DNA of 28,328 bases from UBA5336 sp039198685 (GTDB lineage: Bacteria > Pseudomonadota > Alphaproteobacteria > Caulobacterales > Hyphomonadaceae). The translations under genes were made by a program, and so were the position numbers. Positions within the stretch are counted from its first letter, which is position 1. Each line of letters starts with the position of its first letter. Shown here piece by piece: positions 1 through 8,316 of the stretch. Where the stretch lies: contig JBCCTK010000020.1 of NCBI GenBank assembly GCA_039198685.1, forward strand, positions 1 to 28,328. Direction: 5' to 3'. The notes beneath the pieces are model-generated. The model was given only the letters and a program-made list of their open reading frames with translations. It did no database searches and was not told the DNA's origin.

Positions 1-69
1 CATGGCTGAAAGCGCTCCCTTGAACTGTGTGATTTTCTGGCGATTTACTCCCTATGATTGGAGTGGCCA

Positions 70-510
70 ATGACTAACGCAAGGGAAATCGCCGAAGAAG
101 CCGGCAAGCCTGAAAGAGCAAGTTTGCCGATTGCCGTGGAGAGGAATTCAAGAACGACGCGGCGTCGGTTTCTGCCGAAATTCCTCAGTGTTGCGGGCCG
201 GATTCCGTTCGCCGATGATCTGGCCGCAGCCTATTATGCTGCCATGGACCCGGCCACACCGCGGAAAGCAAAAGGCGTCCTCTGGGCCGCGCTTGCCTAT
301 TTCGTTCTGCCGACTGATGTCTTGCCAGACTTTGTGGCAGCCTTGGGCTTCACCGACGATGCGACCGTATTGGCCACGGCCCTCGGCATAGTCGGGACCC
401 ATGTTCAAGAGCCTCACAAACGAGCAGCGCGGCGCCTTCTTCGGATACCTGAACCGCCGATGGACGTGAACCCTTCGCCTACTTCAGATGGGCCAGAAAC
501 GACACGGTGA
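70..510 (+). CDS. YkvA family (DUF1232) protein
   Basis: A 146-residue protein of the YkvA/DUF1232 family. The family hallmark is a hydrophobic helix followed by the segment YFVLPTDVLPDF (about residues 78-89) and then a second helix rich in Ala/Leu; here the motif is very well preserved. Members are small, probably membrane-associated proteins of unknown biochemical role. The first 35 residues are polar and variable, so the conserved part begins near FLPKFLSVAG. The ATG at 70 is chosen over an in-frame TTG at 58 because GGAG at 60-63 sits about six bases ahead of it. The last 32 bases overlap the tail of a decayed gene on the opposite strand. Family assignment is confident; function is not known. 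Confidence 0.85.
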   Translation: MTNAREIAEEAGKPERASLPIAVERNSRTTRRRFLPKFLSVAGRIPFADDLAAAYYAAMDPATPRKAKGVLWAALAYFVLPTDVLPDFVAALGFTDDATVLATALGIVGTHVQEPHKRAARRLLRIPEPPMDVNPSPTSDGPETTR

Positions 511-862
511 AAGGGGGGTCGGGTGTATTGCCGGGCATGGTGCCCTGTGGCTTCACGCAAATGAACGTCAGCAGGGGATCGTAGATCCCAAAAGGCGGTG
601 AATACGCGCATTGTTACATGTCCGTTGGCCGCACCAGGCTGTCGGAGAGGCCAATATCTGTCGTGGGAACCACGGTTTGGTTCGTGCCTGTCTGCTCGAA
701 ATAAATCGGCCCTGTTGCTGGACCCCCGTCGTCCATGTCACCTGTAAAAAAGCGCACCTCTTTCGGAATGGCATCTACACGGAACAATGACCCGTCGTCT
801 GGGGATGTCGATCCGCGGTTCGTCACTGTGAGGGCGTAGACCACATCCTCACCTCTACGACC
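479..862 (-). pseudogene. DUF11-type C-terminal fragment, broken
   Basis: Reading leftwards from 862 to the stop at 479-481, one frame gives a protein segment that parallels, almost motif for motif, the C-terminal 120 residues of the intact secreted protein at 2203-4449. Matching pieces are DVVYALTVTNRG with DVIYTITVSNTG, DAIPKEVRFF with DAIPEEVELF, RPTDM with RPTDF, and FICVKPQGTM with HICINPKGAM. The frame is interrupted by an in-frame TAA at 614-616, immediately after RPTDM, and the reading resumes unchanged afterwards. Upstream of 862 the similarity ends; a short stretch in another frame could be a weak continuation. No start codon or signal peptide is present. The simplest reading is a decayed paralogue or a gene fragment left after duplication. 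Its tail overlaps the 3' end of the YkvA-type gene. Confidence 0.75.
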
Positions 863-1240
863 ATGACTCCCAACGTCTCGTTGAGCCGTGTCGAGTTGAT
901 CACGACTTGGGCGATCCGGATCGGATAACTGAAACTTGTAGAAAGCACTACGGGCTCCAGGCGCGATTGTTGCCAGCCCTCGGCGTCGCCACTGGTGTTA
1001 TCACAGAGAACGGTGAGTGCCGCATACTTCATGCCGCCGGGTAGCGTGAAAACGCCGGTCTCCGAAACAACGCAGCAGAACGTTGAAGGTGTAACTACAG
1101 ACCTGTGCTGGAACTGTTGGACACGGATGCGGAGGTTTAATGAGGATTAGAGATCTACGCTTACGGTTGCGTGGAAAAGGGGGCGGCGGCGGCCTAACGA
1201 AACCTTGCTCAGACTGCATTTGAGCCAGCATTCAATTTGC
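863..1240. other. Non-coding stretch, possible further gene remnant
   Basis: About 380 bases without a convincing gene. On the minus strand an open frame covers roughly 823-1140 and includes the segment TGVFTLPGGMKYAALTV, which faintly resembles GIFALPGSDVIYTITV of the intact DUF11-type protein at 2203-4449, but the rest matches nothing recognisable. This could be older debris of the same broken gene. No RNA gene, repeat or clear promoter was seen here. Confidence 0.4.
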
Positions 1241-1861
1241 CTAACGTTTCATCAATCCTGCGGCTTTCAGTGTTTTGCCAGCGCGCAAGACCCGGGCAAG
1301 TTTATGCTCGGAAGATCTATCGCCCTTGTTGCTGTCGGGATGAAACCGGCGGACGTAGTCGCTGTAGCGTTCGCGGATCTGGACCGATGTGGCTTCTGCC
1401 TCTAGGTCAAGCTCATTCAGCGCTCGGATCTGAAGCCGTGTCCGGCCTCTCTGCGGCGATGTGTCGGGCGAAGAAGGTGCTTTGCCATCGTCGAATATTT
1501 CAGCACCCCGCCACCGCCGCTTGTCATGCATTTGGGCAGCTTTTTTGCCGCCAGCTGGACCTGTGCCGAAGCGCCACGTCTGCTTGTGCCCATAGCGCGC
1601 AGCTTCTTCGAAGGCCTTGACTTCAGCTTCCGTCATATTGTCGAAGAAATTGAAACTGCGATTATACTCACCCGCGTGCCGTTGGCAGAACCAATGGTGG
1701 CCGCGTGCGTTGCGTTTTGGAGCCTTGTATTCACCGGCCAAATCGCATCCCTTGTGCTCGCACACACGGGTTTTTGTCGCTTTTTCCCGAGAAACATCGT
1801 CTGCCGGAGGCTTAACACGAATATCTCGAAATTTCACTCGATATGGAAAGTCGTCGTCCAT
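1241..1861 (-). CDS. J-domain protein, alphaproteobacterial BolA-linked type
   Basis: A 206-residue protein with a C-terminal DnaJ-like domain. The diagnostic HPD tripeptide is visible in RRFHPDSNKGDRS at about residues 171-183, preceded by the expected helix (IRERYSDYVRR) and preceded earlier by the lead-in ALNELDLE. The N-terminal half carries a Cys/His-rich segment (CEHKGCDLAGEYKAP, then WFCQRHAGEYN) that could bind a metal; this is inferred from spacing only. J domains stimulate the ATPase of Hsp70 (DnaK), so this is probably a specialised co-chaperone. It is divergent from the bolA gene with only 39 bases between start codons, an arrangement familiar in Alphaproteobacteria. The start at 1861 is the only ATG that keeps the conserved N-terminus; its ribosome site is weak. 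Confidence 0.8.
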   Translation of the reverse strand: MDDDFPYRVKFRDIRVKPPADDVSREKATKTRVCEHKGCDLAGEYKAPKRNARGHHWFCQRHAGEYNRSFNFFDNMTEAEVKAFEEAARYGHKQTWRFGTGPAGGKKAAQMHDKRRWRGAEIFDDGKAPSSPDTSPQRGRTRLQIRALNELDLEAEATSVQIRERYSDYVRRFHPDSNKGDRSSEHKLARVLRAGKTLKAAGLMKR

Positions 1862-1900
1862 GGCTCGATATAATAGCTACGATCCTTTAGGAGACCAGAA
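1862..1900. promoter_or_regulatory. Short divergent intergenic with -10-like TATAAT and bolA ribosome site
   Basis: The 39 bases between the J-domain gene and bolA hold TATAAT at 1869-1874 on the plus strand, 26 bases ahead of the bolA start, and AGGAG at 1889-1893 about seven bases ahead of it. No good -35 hexamer lies 17 bases upstream of TATAAT, so the promoter call is tentative. The ribosome site is good and supports a TTG start for bolA. Confidence 0.4.
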
Positions 1901-2197
1901 TTGACAAACAGAACAGACAGGATTCGTGAAAAGCTTGAAGACGCCTTTACACCGGAAATCCTGGAAATTACCGATGATTCTGCCCGTCATGCGGGGCATG
2001 CAGGCGCGGCGCCGGGTGGGGAAACACACTATAATGTGACGATTGTGTCGCAGGCTTTCGATGGATTATCGCGAGTCCAGGTCCAACGCACAATTCACAT
2101 GGTGCTGGCACAGGAGTTTGAAACAGGCCTCCACGCTCTGAGCCTGAAGGCAAGCAGTCCGTCATCTTCAGCTGACCCATCGCAGGCGAAAGGCTGA
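1901..2197 (+). CDS. bolA: BolA family protein
   Basis: A 98-residue BolA-like protein. The fold is recognisable from the HYNVTIVSQAFDGLSRVQVQ segment (about residues 43-62), the following helix (RTIHMVLAQEF), and the terminal LHALSLKASSP, where HAL-S is the family signature around the conserved His. BolA proteins form [2Fe-2S] complexes with monothiol glutaredoxins and take part in iron-sulfur trafficking; in some bacteria they also affect cell shape. The start codon is TTG, chosen because AGGAG lies at the proper distance and no ATG or GTG precedes the conserved N-terminus (residues RIREKLEDAF). The tail beyond SSP is a short Ser/Ala-rich extension. The gene ends five bases before the convergent gene that follows. 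Confidence 0.9.
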   Translation: MTNRTDRIREKLEDAFTPEILEITDDSARHAGHAGAAPGGETHYNVTIVSQAFDGLSRVQVQRTIHMVLAQEFETGLHALSLKASSPSSSADPSQAKG

Positions 2198-2202
2198 TCA
2201 CG

Positions 2203-4449
2203 CTAGCGGATCCGCGCGCGAAAACGGATTGAGAATTCCGGGTCAGGGTCGCCAAAATTCATAGCGCCCTTCGGGTTGATGCAGATATGAGTCACCGCCG
2301 GATCGTATCCTGAATTTGGGGTGTATGTGCAACTGGCGAAATCGGTTGGCCGTGTGCTTGAATTTGAAAACGCCACGTCGGTCGCCTCAGTAAAGAACAG
2401 ATTGGTGTTTGTTTCAGACCAACCGATTATCTGTCCGCCGAACTCCGGCGTTGCCCCAAAGAAAAGTTCGACCTCCTCAGGAATGGCATCAATCAGGTCG
2501 ATTGAGTTGGCATCAACGACACCTCCGCCGGTATTTGATACGGTGATCGTATAGATGACGTCCGATCCAGGAAGCGCAAAGATGCCAGCATTCGTGGGGT
2601 CATAGACTTCAACATCCTTACGCCCTGTGAGCTCTCCGCCTAGGCCGCAAATCTGTGAATAGGCTAAGCCAGCAACCCAGAGAGACCCTGAATTCCTAGA
2701 AAATTCGATGAAGCGCGCACCATCGGCTGGAACCGTGACCCCAAGCGTCTGGGCGACATCGTTCGGCCCAGCATTGAACGTCGCCACATTTGTATACGCC
2801 GTACCGTCATCCGACAGGGCAATGTCATAATTTGCCTGGTTGTTGTTGCGCGCCAGCCTGATCTCGATCGTTGCGCCTTCGGGGACTGTATCGGTCATGT
2901 CCAGGCGCAATGTCGGCTCTGTGCTCGTCAAGCGCGCCGAATTGCTGTCCGTCGTCGTGGTGCCCGCGGCTTCTGGCGTGCCGAGCGCTTGCGAGCTGTT
3001 AAAGGCCGTCTCAACGACTATATCGGCATTGCCCGATTGCGAAACAACGACTTCGCCAGCCGGACAGCTGCCGGGTCCGCCAGACCCTGCGATGCTAATC
3101 GCGTAGTCTTCAACTTCGCCATCAGAGGCCTCACCTGTATCCGGTGCGAGGTTTGAATCGCTGGAGTATCTGAATCGGACAAAAGTCTGCCCCGTTGCGG
3201 CTGTTGCGGGCACATTTGCCGCAAAGACTATTGTGCCGTTCACCAAACCATCCAAGTCGCCGGCTCCGCCGTCTTGCAGATTGGTGGCGACCTGGTCTCC
3301 TGACGTCGTGAAAGTGCCGTCTGCTCCCCAATCGATCCAAGCTTGAAGTTGTCCACTGGGGTCAGTCACGTCCACAGACAGAATTGATGTGACGCCCTGT
3401 GTGAAACTGGGCGCCGAAAACGCGTCATCCAAATCCCCAGCCGCGTTGGCGTCGTTAAAGCCTCCGGCTTCTGAGGTCCTGGTGCTGCCCAAGAGCAGAC
3501 TGGACGTGATATTGTGTTCCGGATCGCCATAACTGGCCGGGGCGTCTGCGTGGTCCTGGTTAAAAATGCCGCTAATCAACTCAATGAATACACCAGTGTC
3601 GAACTGGGCATCCGTGTCATCGGCAACCACAAATTTGACCCGATACGTGCCACCTGGAGTGAGCCCGCGACTCTCAGCCGTCAGCCTTGTTGTGATACCA
3701 TTGAATTCGGTGACGACTGGAAAAGGCCCTGCTGGCGGGTCCGGCTGACAGGTGCCTGGAAGGGCGGTTGTGTGACCATTGTTTATATAAAAGGCCGACT
3801 GGGAAAGATCTTCCGGCGACGCATCGTTTGCGCACCCGACAATACCCGTATTGATCGTATTAATTCGGACATTTCCACCGAGGGGTGCCTGGGCGATGTT
3901 CTGCGTTCCGGCAATGCCGGGCCCAGACACGAAAAAGGCGAACACGTCATTGAATTGCGATCCAACATAGTCTGGATACTCATCGGAGCCGAACTGATAG
4001 TTGATCGACAAACCCGTTACAAACGGATCGAGGGTCGCATCGAATTCGAAAATTGCAACATTGTTATTGGCCGATGGATCGATCGCGACGATATCAGGAT
4101 CGTTAAACTGGGTCGCAGGGCCTTGGGAAATGTTGGCCTCGCTATTTGACGTGAGCGCTTCGGCCACGGTTCCCGTCGAGATCACGATACCCCTGTCAAT
4201 CTGGAGCCCGGCGCCCAATATACCGTTTGAGAACAAGCCGAAAGCCTCTGGCGTTGTCGATGTGTTCGCCGCTGGGATATCAGGATTGGAGAGGCTGATG
4301 CCGGGACCATCCACCCGGTTCATTAATTGAGTTGCGTCGGCACTGCCATCATCAAGGGTTGCCTGCCCGAATGCCTCGAGGGCAAGGAGGGGGCTCAGCG
4401 CCGACGCCGCGGCCAGGATGACAGACACTCGGCAAAAAAAGGGGTACAT
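2203..4449 (-). CDS. Secreted choice-of-anchor L / GEVED / DUF11 protein
   Basis: A 748-residue exported protein. Residues 1-29 form a signal peptide (hydrophobic VILAAASALSPLLALEAFG, then cleavage near AFGQA). Residues about 65-295 match the choice-of-anchor L domain: GIVISTGTV, FEFDATLD, FQFGSDEYP-like NYQFGSDEYPDYVG, and the closing VADDTDAQFDTGVFIE. Residues about 300-455 match a GEVED-type module (WIDWGADGTF, then GEVEDYAISI). Residues 465-625 look like a beta-rich carbohydrate-binding-like or discoidin-like fold, called only from composition. Residues about 630-748 are a DUF11-type repeat (DVIYTITVSNTG, DAIPEEV). No PEP-CTERM, LPXTG or autotransporter barrel is seen at the end, so how it is held at the surface is unclear. 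Such proteins are usually large adhesin-like extracellular proteins; no enzyme motif is visible. A broken relative lies at 479-862. Confidence 0.8.
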   Translation of the reverse strand: MYPFFCRVSVILAAASALSPLLALEAFGQATLDDGSADATQLMNRVDGPGISLSNPDIPAANTSTTPEAFGLFSNGILGAGLQIDRGIVISTGTVAEALTSNSEANISQGPATQFNDPDIVAIDPSANNNVAIFEFDATLDPFVTGLSINYQFGSDEYPDYVGSQFNDVFAFFVSGPGIAGTQNIAQAPLGGNVRINTINTGIVGCANDASPEDLSQSAFYINNGHTTALPGTCQPDPPAGPFPVVTEFNGITTRLTAESRGLTPGGTYRVKFVVADDTDAQFDTGVFIELISGIFNQDHADAPASYGDPEHNITSSLLLGSTRTSEAGGFNDANAAGDLDDAFSAPSFTQGVTSILSVDVTDPSGQLQAWIDWGADGTFTTSGDQVATNLQDGGAGDLDGLVNGTIVFAANVPATAATGQTFVRFRYSSDSNLAPDTGEASDGEVEDYAISIAGSGGPGSCPAGEVVVSQSGNADIVVETAFNSSQALGTPEAAGTTTTDSNSARLTSTEPTLRLDMTDTVPEGATIEIRLARNNNQANYDIALSDDGTAYTNVATFNAGPNDVAQTLGVTVPADGARFIEFSRNSGSLWVAGLAYSQICGLGGELTGRKDVEVYDPTNAGIFALPGSDVIYTITVSNTGGGVVDANSIDLIDAIPEEVELFFGATPEFGGQIIGWSETNTNLFFTEATDVAFSNSSTRPTDFASCTYTPNSGYDPAVTHICINPKGAMNFGDPDPEFSIRFRARIR

Positions 4450-4586
4450 CGGCTCGCGACTGCCCTCTCAACAATACCTCGCGCGATCGGCAAAGGAGCC
4501 GTCGCGGCTGAGGTTCAAACACAAAAGCAGTGTAATGATGCCGTAACCGGTGTGGACAACTCGTTAACTTCGCAGAAAAGATCTGG

Positions 4587-5564
4587 TCAGGTTGCGTCTA
4601 AAGCGCCGAGCGCCTTTCCAACAACGACTGCGCAGTCTTGTATCGCATCGCGCACCTGGGTTGAGACCGCTGTTAGATTCATGAAGCCGTGCACCATACC
4701 GGGATGATCGCGAATTGTGACGGGAACCCCAAAATTCGCCAGTTTATCTGCGTAGGCGCGTCCTTCGTGTTGCAGTGGGTCCCAGCCGCAAAGCACAAAG
4801 TGAGCGGGCGGAAGACCTCGGAAATCATCTTCAGCTGCAAACAATGGAGAAACGCGAGGATCCATACGATCAGCCTCATCCGCAAGATAGGCATCTCGAA
4901 AATAATCGAACAAGTTTTGCGAGATAAAAAAGCCGCCTTGCTGGAAGTTCAGCTTCGCCGTTCGGATGTCGAAAAACTGGACCAGGGGATAAAGTAGCAA
5001 TTGGAAGGCGGGCATAGGGCCGCCTGTCCGATTCATTTGCTGGCAGACAAACGTTGCCAGATTGCCGCCCGCGCTGTCGCCCGCCACCGCAATCCGCTCT
5101 GGATCAAAATTCAGGTGGTCCACGTGGCCGATGACCCACGTCCATGCCGCTTCTGCGTCGTCATGGGCAGCAGGAAATTGGTGTTCGGGTGCAAGACGGT
5201 AGTCGATCGAGAGTACACGGCATCGGGCACCATGGGCCAGGCGGCGGCAAATCATATCGTGGCTATCGAGGTCGCCAAGCACAAAACCACCACCATGGAA
5301 GAAGACAATCGCCGGGCCGGGGCCGATACCGGCCGCCAGGGGCACATAGAGCCGCGCCTTCAGCGTACCGTCCGCCCCCTCGACGGGGAGATGTGAGACC
5401 TCCGCCAATTGCGGCGAATCGGTCTCGATCGAGCGGCTTGCGCGGTAAAAGCTCTTGCGCAGCCTATCTGTCGTCTGGACCCAGTCGAGCCCCGCGAAGT
5501 CGGGAACGTTGACCTCTGGCAATTTGATCTGGTCCAGGAATGCTCGGAGAGTCTGCTCTATCAT
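4587..5564 (-). CDS. Alpha/beta hydrolase, hormone-sensitive lipase family
   Basis: A 325-residue alpha/beta hydrolase of the HSL (bacterial family IV) esterase group. The oxyanion motif HGGG is at residues 90-93, the nucleophile elbow GDSAGGN places Ser at 164, and the remaining triad residues are Asp262 (in CGWDPLQHEG) and His292 (in PGMVHGF). DYRLAPEHQFPA at 121-132 is also typical. These enzymes hydrolyse short to medium acyl esters in the cytoplasm; no signal peptide is present here, and the natural substrate cannot be told. The gene lies downstream of a membrane-anchored unknown and an acyl-CoA ligase on the same strand, 68 bases after the former, so co-transcription is possible. The ribosome site ahead of the ATG is weak, but the N-terminus fits the family well. 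Confidence 0.93.
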   Translation of the reverse strand: MIEQTLRAFLDQIKLPEVNVPDFAGLDWVQTTDRLRKSFYRASRSIETDSPQLAEVSHLPVEGADGTLKARLYVPLAAGIGPGPAIVFFHGGGFVLGDLDSHDMICRRLAHGARCRVLSIDYRLAPEHQFPAAHDDAEAAWTWVIGHVDHLNFDPERIAVAGDSAGGNLATFVCQQMNRTGGPMPAFQLLLYPLVQFFDIRTAKLNFQQGGFFISQNLFDYFRDAYLADEADRMDPRVSPLFAAEDDFRGLPPAHFVLCGWDPLQHEGRAYADKLANFGVPVTIRDHPGMVHGFMNLTAVSTQVRDAIQDCAVVVGKALGALDAT

Positions 5565-5632
5565 TATAGAATGATGGCCCTGAAGGCCTCCCAGGCCAAG
5601 GGGCTAAACCATTACCCTCTAAATACTGTAAG

Positions 5633-6517
5633 CTAGAACGCGTAATTCTTCGCCTCGCGCAAACCCTCCCGGACTTCGGGCAAATCGAAGATTGAGGCCC
5701 ACGCTCTTGCTTTTGTGCCATCTGGGAGCGCCCTGACTTCACGCAGCACTTTTGCACCCATCTCGCAGAAGTTCATACTCGCCAGTGCGTTCTCCTGGCT
5801 GCCGGCCATGGCCAGATCGACGAATGCTGGATCGGACATGAAGCTGATCATGAGTGTTTGGAAGGCTGCTTCGTCCTGGGGTGTAAGTTTGCCATGGCGC
5901 TGTGGATTGGATCGTGCACGCACTGTCATCTCGAGGAGGTCAGCCTGGAAAGAGACCGCGATGGCGTGCGCAGTTTCCATGGTGAGGCCTGCTTTTTCAA
6001 TTAAGCGTTTGGCCTCGCGTTCCGCTTGCCTTGGGCCTAGGTGTTCAAAATCGGCATATGTCGATCCCATACAAAGTGCATTTCCAGACCTATGTGCCGC
6101 ATTGAGCGCGCGCGACGCTGACTCAAGCATGCGGTTGATATCGGTTGAAGAGATCCTGGCCAGGTGTTCAACATTTTCGATCATGGCGCGACCGATGGAT
6201 TCACTCAGGACTTCAATCTCCGCCTCGCGGTTGCGCGCTTTGACAATGCCCATCTCCAACACCGAATATTCCTCGGCATCCAGTTGTGCGAGAGCGCCTA
6301 ACAGGCGTTGCTCATCGCGTGATGGAAAGGCTTGAGCGAGCGGGGACTCGCCGGAAACGTTCACTTGTACAGGGAGCGATGAGCCCGCAGATGAGTCTGA
6401 ACTCAGCCATCCGGTCCCGAACCACGCGACAGCGAATGCGATCCCGACCACAACGACCGTGACAATGCCAAAGATCAGATTGGCGTTGTCAACGCTTGAA
6501 CTGCGCGCGTCATACAT
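5633..6517 (-). CDS. Membrane-anchored protein of unknown function
   Basis: A 294-residue protein I do not recognise. Residues about 13-33 (LIFGIVTVVVVGIAFAVAWFG) form one transmembrane helix near the N-terminus; the short leader before it and the Ser/Gly-rich stretch after it suggest a type II topology with the bulk in the periplasm. The rest is predicted mostly helical and rich in Ala, Glu, Arg and Met, with two Cys (in GNALCMGSTYAD and in MNFCEMGAKV) that could form a disulfide if the domain is periplasmic. The two Cys flank a long helical stretch of about 100 residues. GGAG nine bases before the ATG supports the start. It lies between the CoA ligase and the esterase on the same strand. 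Confidence 0.75.
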   Translation of the reverse strand: MYDARSSSVDNANLIFGIVTVVVVGIAFAVAWFGTGWLSSDSSAGSSLPVQVNVSGESPLAQAFPSRDEQRLLGALAQLDAEEYSVLEMGIVKARNREAEIEVLSESIGRAMIENVEHLARISSTDINRMLESASRALNAAHRSGNALCMGSTYADFEHLGPRQAEREAKRLIEKAGLTMETAHAIAVSFQADLLEMTVRARSNPQRHGKLTPQDEAAFQTLMISFMSDPAFVDLAMAGSQENALASMNFCEMGAKVLREVRALPDGTKARAWASIFDLPEVREGLREAKNYAF

Positions 6518-6598
6518 GTGTGAACTCCGGAAAACTACAGCGTCAACACACTAACTCAGCTTCTTTTCTTAACCGTTACTGACAAGAGAGATTGTTTA

Positions 6599-8167
6599 CT
6601 AGCCGACGCGTCTTTCCTGATCGGCCCAATATGGTTCTCGCAGATCTTTTCGTAGGATCTTGCCCGATGGATTGCGCGGAAGGCTTTCGGCAAAATCAAC
6701 CGATTTCGGGGTTTTATAGCCCGCTATCCGCTCTTTTGCGAAGGCGATTACATCTTCCGGGGTTGGTGCTTCACCGGGCTTTGCCACGATGATCGCCTTT
6801 ACGGCCTCGCCCCATTTTTCATCTGGAACGCCAATGACGGCAACGTCTGCAACGCCGGGATGACCGAAAATCGCATTCTCGACTTCGGCTGGGTATATGT
6901 TTTCGCCGCCTGAAACGATCATGTCCTTGACCCGGTCATGAATGTAGAGAAACCCGTCCTCATCAAAGTATCCCGCATCCCCTGTGTAGAAGAAGCCGTT
7001 CTGAATGGCTTCATTCGTTGCATCCTCGCGATGCCAGTAGCCCTTCATCACAAAATCAGACCCGATAACGATTTCGCCCACATCGCCTGTCGGCACATCC
7101 TTGCCCTGCGGGTCTACACACCGCACCACCGTGCCGGGCCACGGCACACCACAGCTGCGCAGTTTCCCCCAGGCTGGATTATGAGCTTCAGGTGGTAAGA
7201 AGGTGCCGCCGGCTGCTGTCTCCGTCAGTCCGTAGAGTTGCGTAAACCGGGCGCCCATGATGTCGACCGCGTTGCGAAGAAGATCTTCAGCGATCGGCGA
7301 AGCGCCATAGAAAACTTGCTTCAGGCTGGAGAAATCACGGTCGCGAACACCGTGCACCTGGGTCAGCATGAGAATAACGGCTGGCACCCAGAATGCGTGG
7401 GCGACGCGGTGCTGCTCTATTACATCGAGGATCTGCGCGGGGTCGATTTCGCGCAGGATGACGGCCTTGGCCCCCTGCAGAGTGGATAGAAGGCCGACGT
7501 TCACACCGCCCACGTGGAACAATGGCATGATATTCATCACGACTTCACCCGGCAAATAACTCGCCCATTCCAGTTCCGCCGCTTGGACAAAAAGCGCCAT
7601 GTAATTGGCGTCGGTTAGCTGAACGCCCTTGGGCAAACCCGTGGTCCCCGACGTATATAATTGGAGAACATCATCTTCCGGTTCGATAGCCAGTTTCGGG
7701 TCGGTTGCATTTTGGGCGCCCCGCCAGGTCGTGTAAGCTGGCCACGCGCCCCATTCCTGATCAAGGCTCACAATCATCCGCAAGTCAGGACAATCATTCA
7801 TGATTTGCGCGACGACCTGATGGAACTCTTTGGCGACAAAGAGCACAGAAATCTTAGCATCGGCGATGATGAATTGAAGTTCCGGGGCGGCCAAACGATT
7901 GTTGATGCCCGTCAGCGCCATACGTGCTTTTGCGGCGCCAAACACCAGTTCGTAGAATATGTCGGTGTTCTTTCCGAGATAACCAATTCTGTCCTGGGTC
8001 GCCGCTCCGGCGGCGATGAGGCCGTTTGCCACTTGGTTGGCGCGGGCGTCCAACGCAGCGAAACTTGTTTCCTTTCCTTCAAACCAGAGCGCAGTTTCGC
8101 TGCCCCTAATCCGAGCCTGCTCGCGCGGGATATCGGCCACGTGGCGAATCGTCGTCAGGTCAATCAT
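6599..8167 (-). CDS. Class I adenylate-forming enzyme, fatty-acid-CoA ligase type
   Basis: A 522-residue acyl-CoA synthetase. The P-loop YTSGTTGLPKG lies at 171-181; further family motifs follow in order: FYGASPI, LYGLTETAAGG (ATP/adenylate contact), GDAGYFDEDGFLYIHDRVKD (A8 hinge) and SGGENIYPAEVEN; the catalytic Lys is K503 in PSGKILRKDLRE. Such enzymes activate a carboxylic acid with ATP to an acyl-AMP and transfer it to CoA in the cytosol. The length and motif set fit medium or long chain fatty acid, or aromatic/cyclic acid, ligases; substrate cannot be read from sequence. GAGGAG about 11 bases before the ATG supports the start. It is divergent from metY, with 149 bases between the two starts. 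Confidence 0.93.
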   Translation of the reverse strand: MIDLTTIRHVADIPREQARIRGSETALWFEGKETSFAALDARANQVANGLIAAGAATQDRIGYLGKNTDIFYELVFGAAKARMALTGINNRLAAPELQFIIADAKISVLFVAKEFHQVVAQIMNDCPDLRMIVSLDQEWGAWPAYTTWRGAQNATDPKLAIEPEDDVLQLYTSGTTGLPKGVQLTDANYMALFVQAAELEWASYLPGEVVMNIMPLFHVGGVNVGLLSTLQGAKAVILREIDPAQILDVIEQHRVAHAFWVPAVILMLTQVHGVRDRDFSSLKQVFYGASPIAEDLLRNAVDIMGARFTQLYGLTETAAGGTFLPPEAHNPAWGKLRSCGVPWPGTVVRCVDPQGKDVPTGDVGEIVIGSDFVMKGYWHREDATNEAIQNGFFYTGDAGYFDEDGFLYIHDRVKDMIVSGGENIYPAEVENAIFGHPGVADVAVIGVPDEKWGEAVKAIIVAKPGEAPTPEDVIAFAKERIAGYKTPKSVDFAESLPRNPSGKILRKDLREPYWADQERRVG

Positions 8168-8231
8168 CTAGCGGCGTCTCCTCAGCCCTTGCAACCACAC
8201 ATGTTGAGTTTCGTCAGGTTATCTAGCGTCT

Positions 8232-8259
8232 AGCTTGAGCAGGCAAGACTCGCCAAGCT
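8232..8259 (+). other. Possible bulged hairpin in metY leader
   Basis: Upstream of metY, AGCTT (8232-8236) can pair with AAGCT (8255-8259) and GGC (8242-8244) with GCC (8252-8254), leaving a bulge and a seven-base loop. The stem is short. It might be leader structure, but no known riboswitch consensus (SAM-II in particular) could be recognised here. Low confidence. Confidence 0.2.
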
Positions 8260-8316
8260 GCAATGCAGACGCCAAATTCGACGGGTGAACTCAAGCCAAA
8301 CCAGAGGGAGATCAGA

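Noticed and set aside
3514..4149. A 211-residue plus-strand frame inside the choice-of-anchor L gene
   Set aside because: Antisense to a well supported secreted protein with signal peptide and domains; no motif or ribosome site of its own.
5581..5600. GGCCT-CCC-AGGCC hairpin between the esterase and the unknown gene
   Set aside because: The stem is only five bases with a three-base loop and lacks a following T-run; it cannot be called a terminator.
8168..8316. SAM-II riboswitch upstream of metY
   Set aside because: No segment with the expected stem-loop and conserved AAAG-type 3' tail of SAM-II could be seen.
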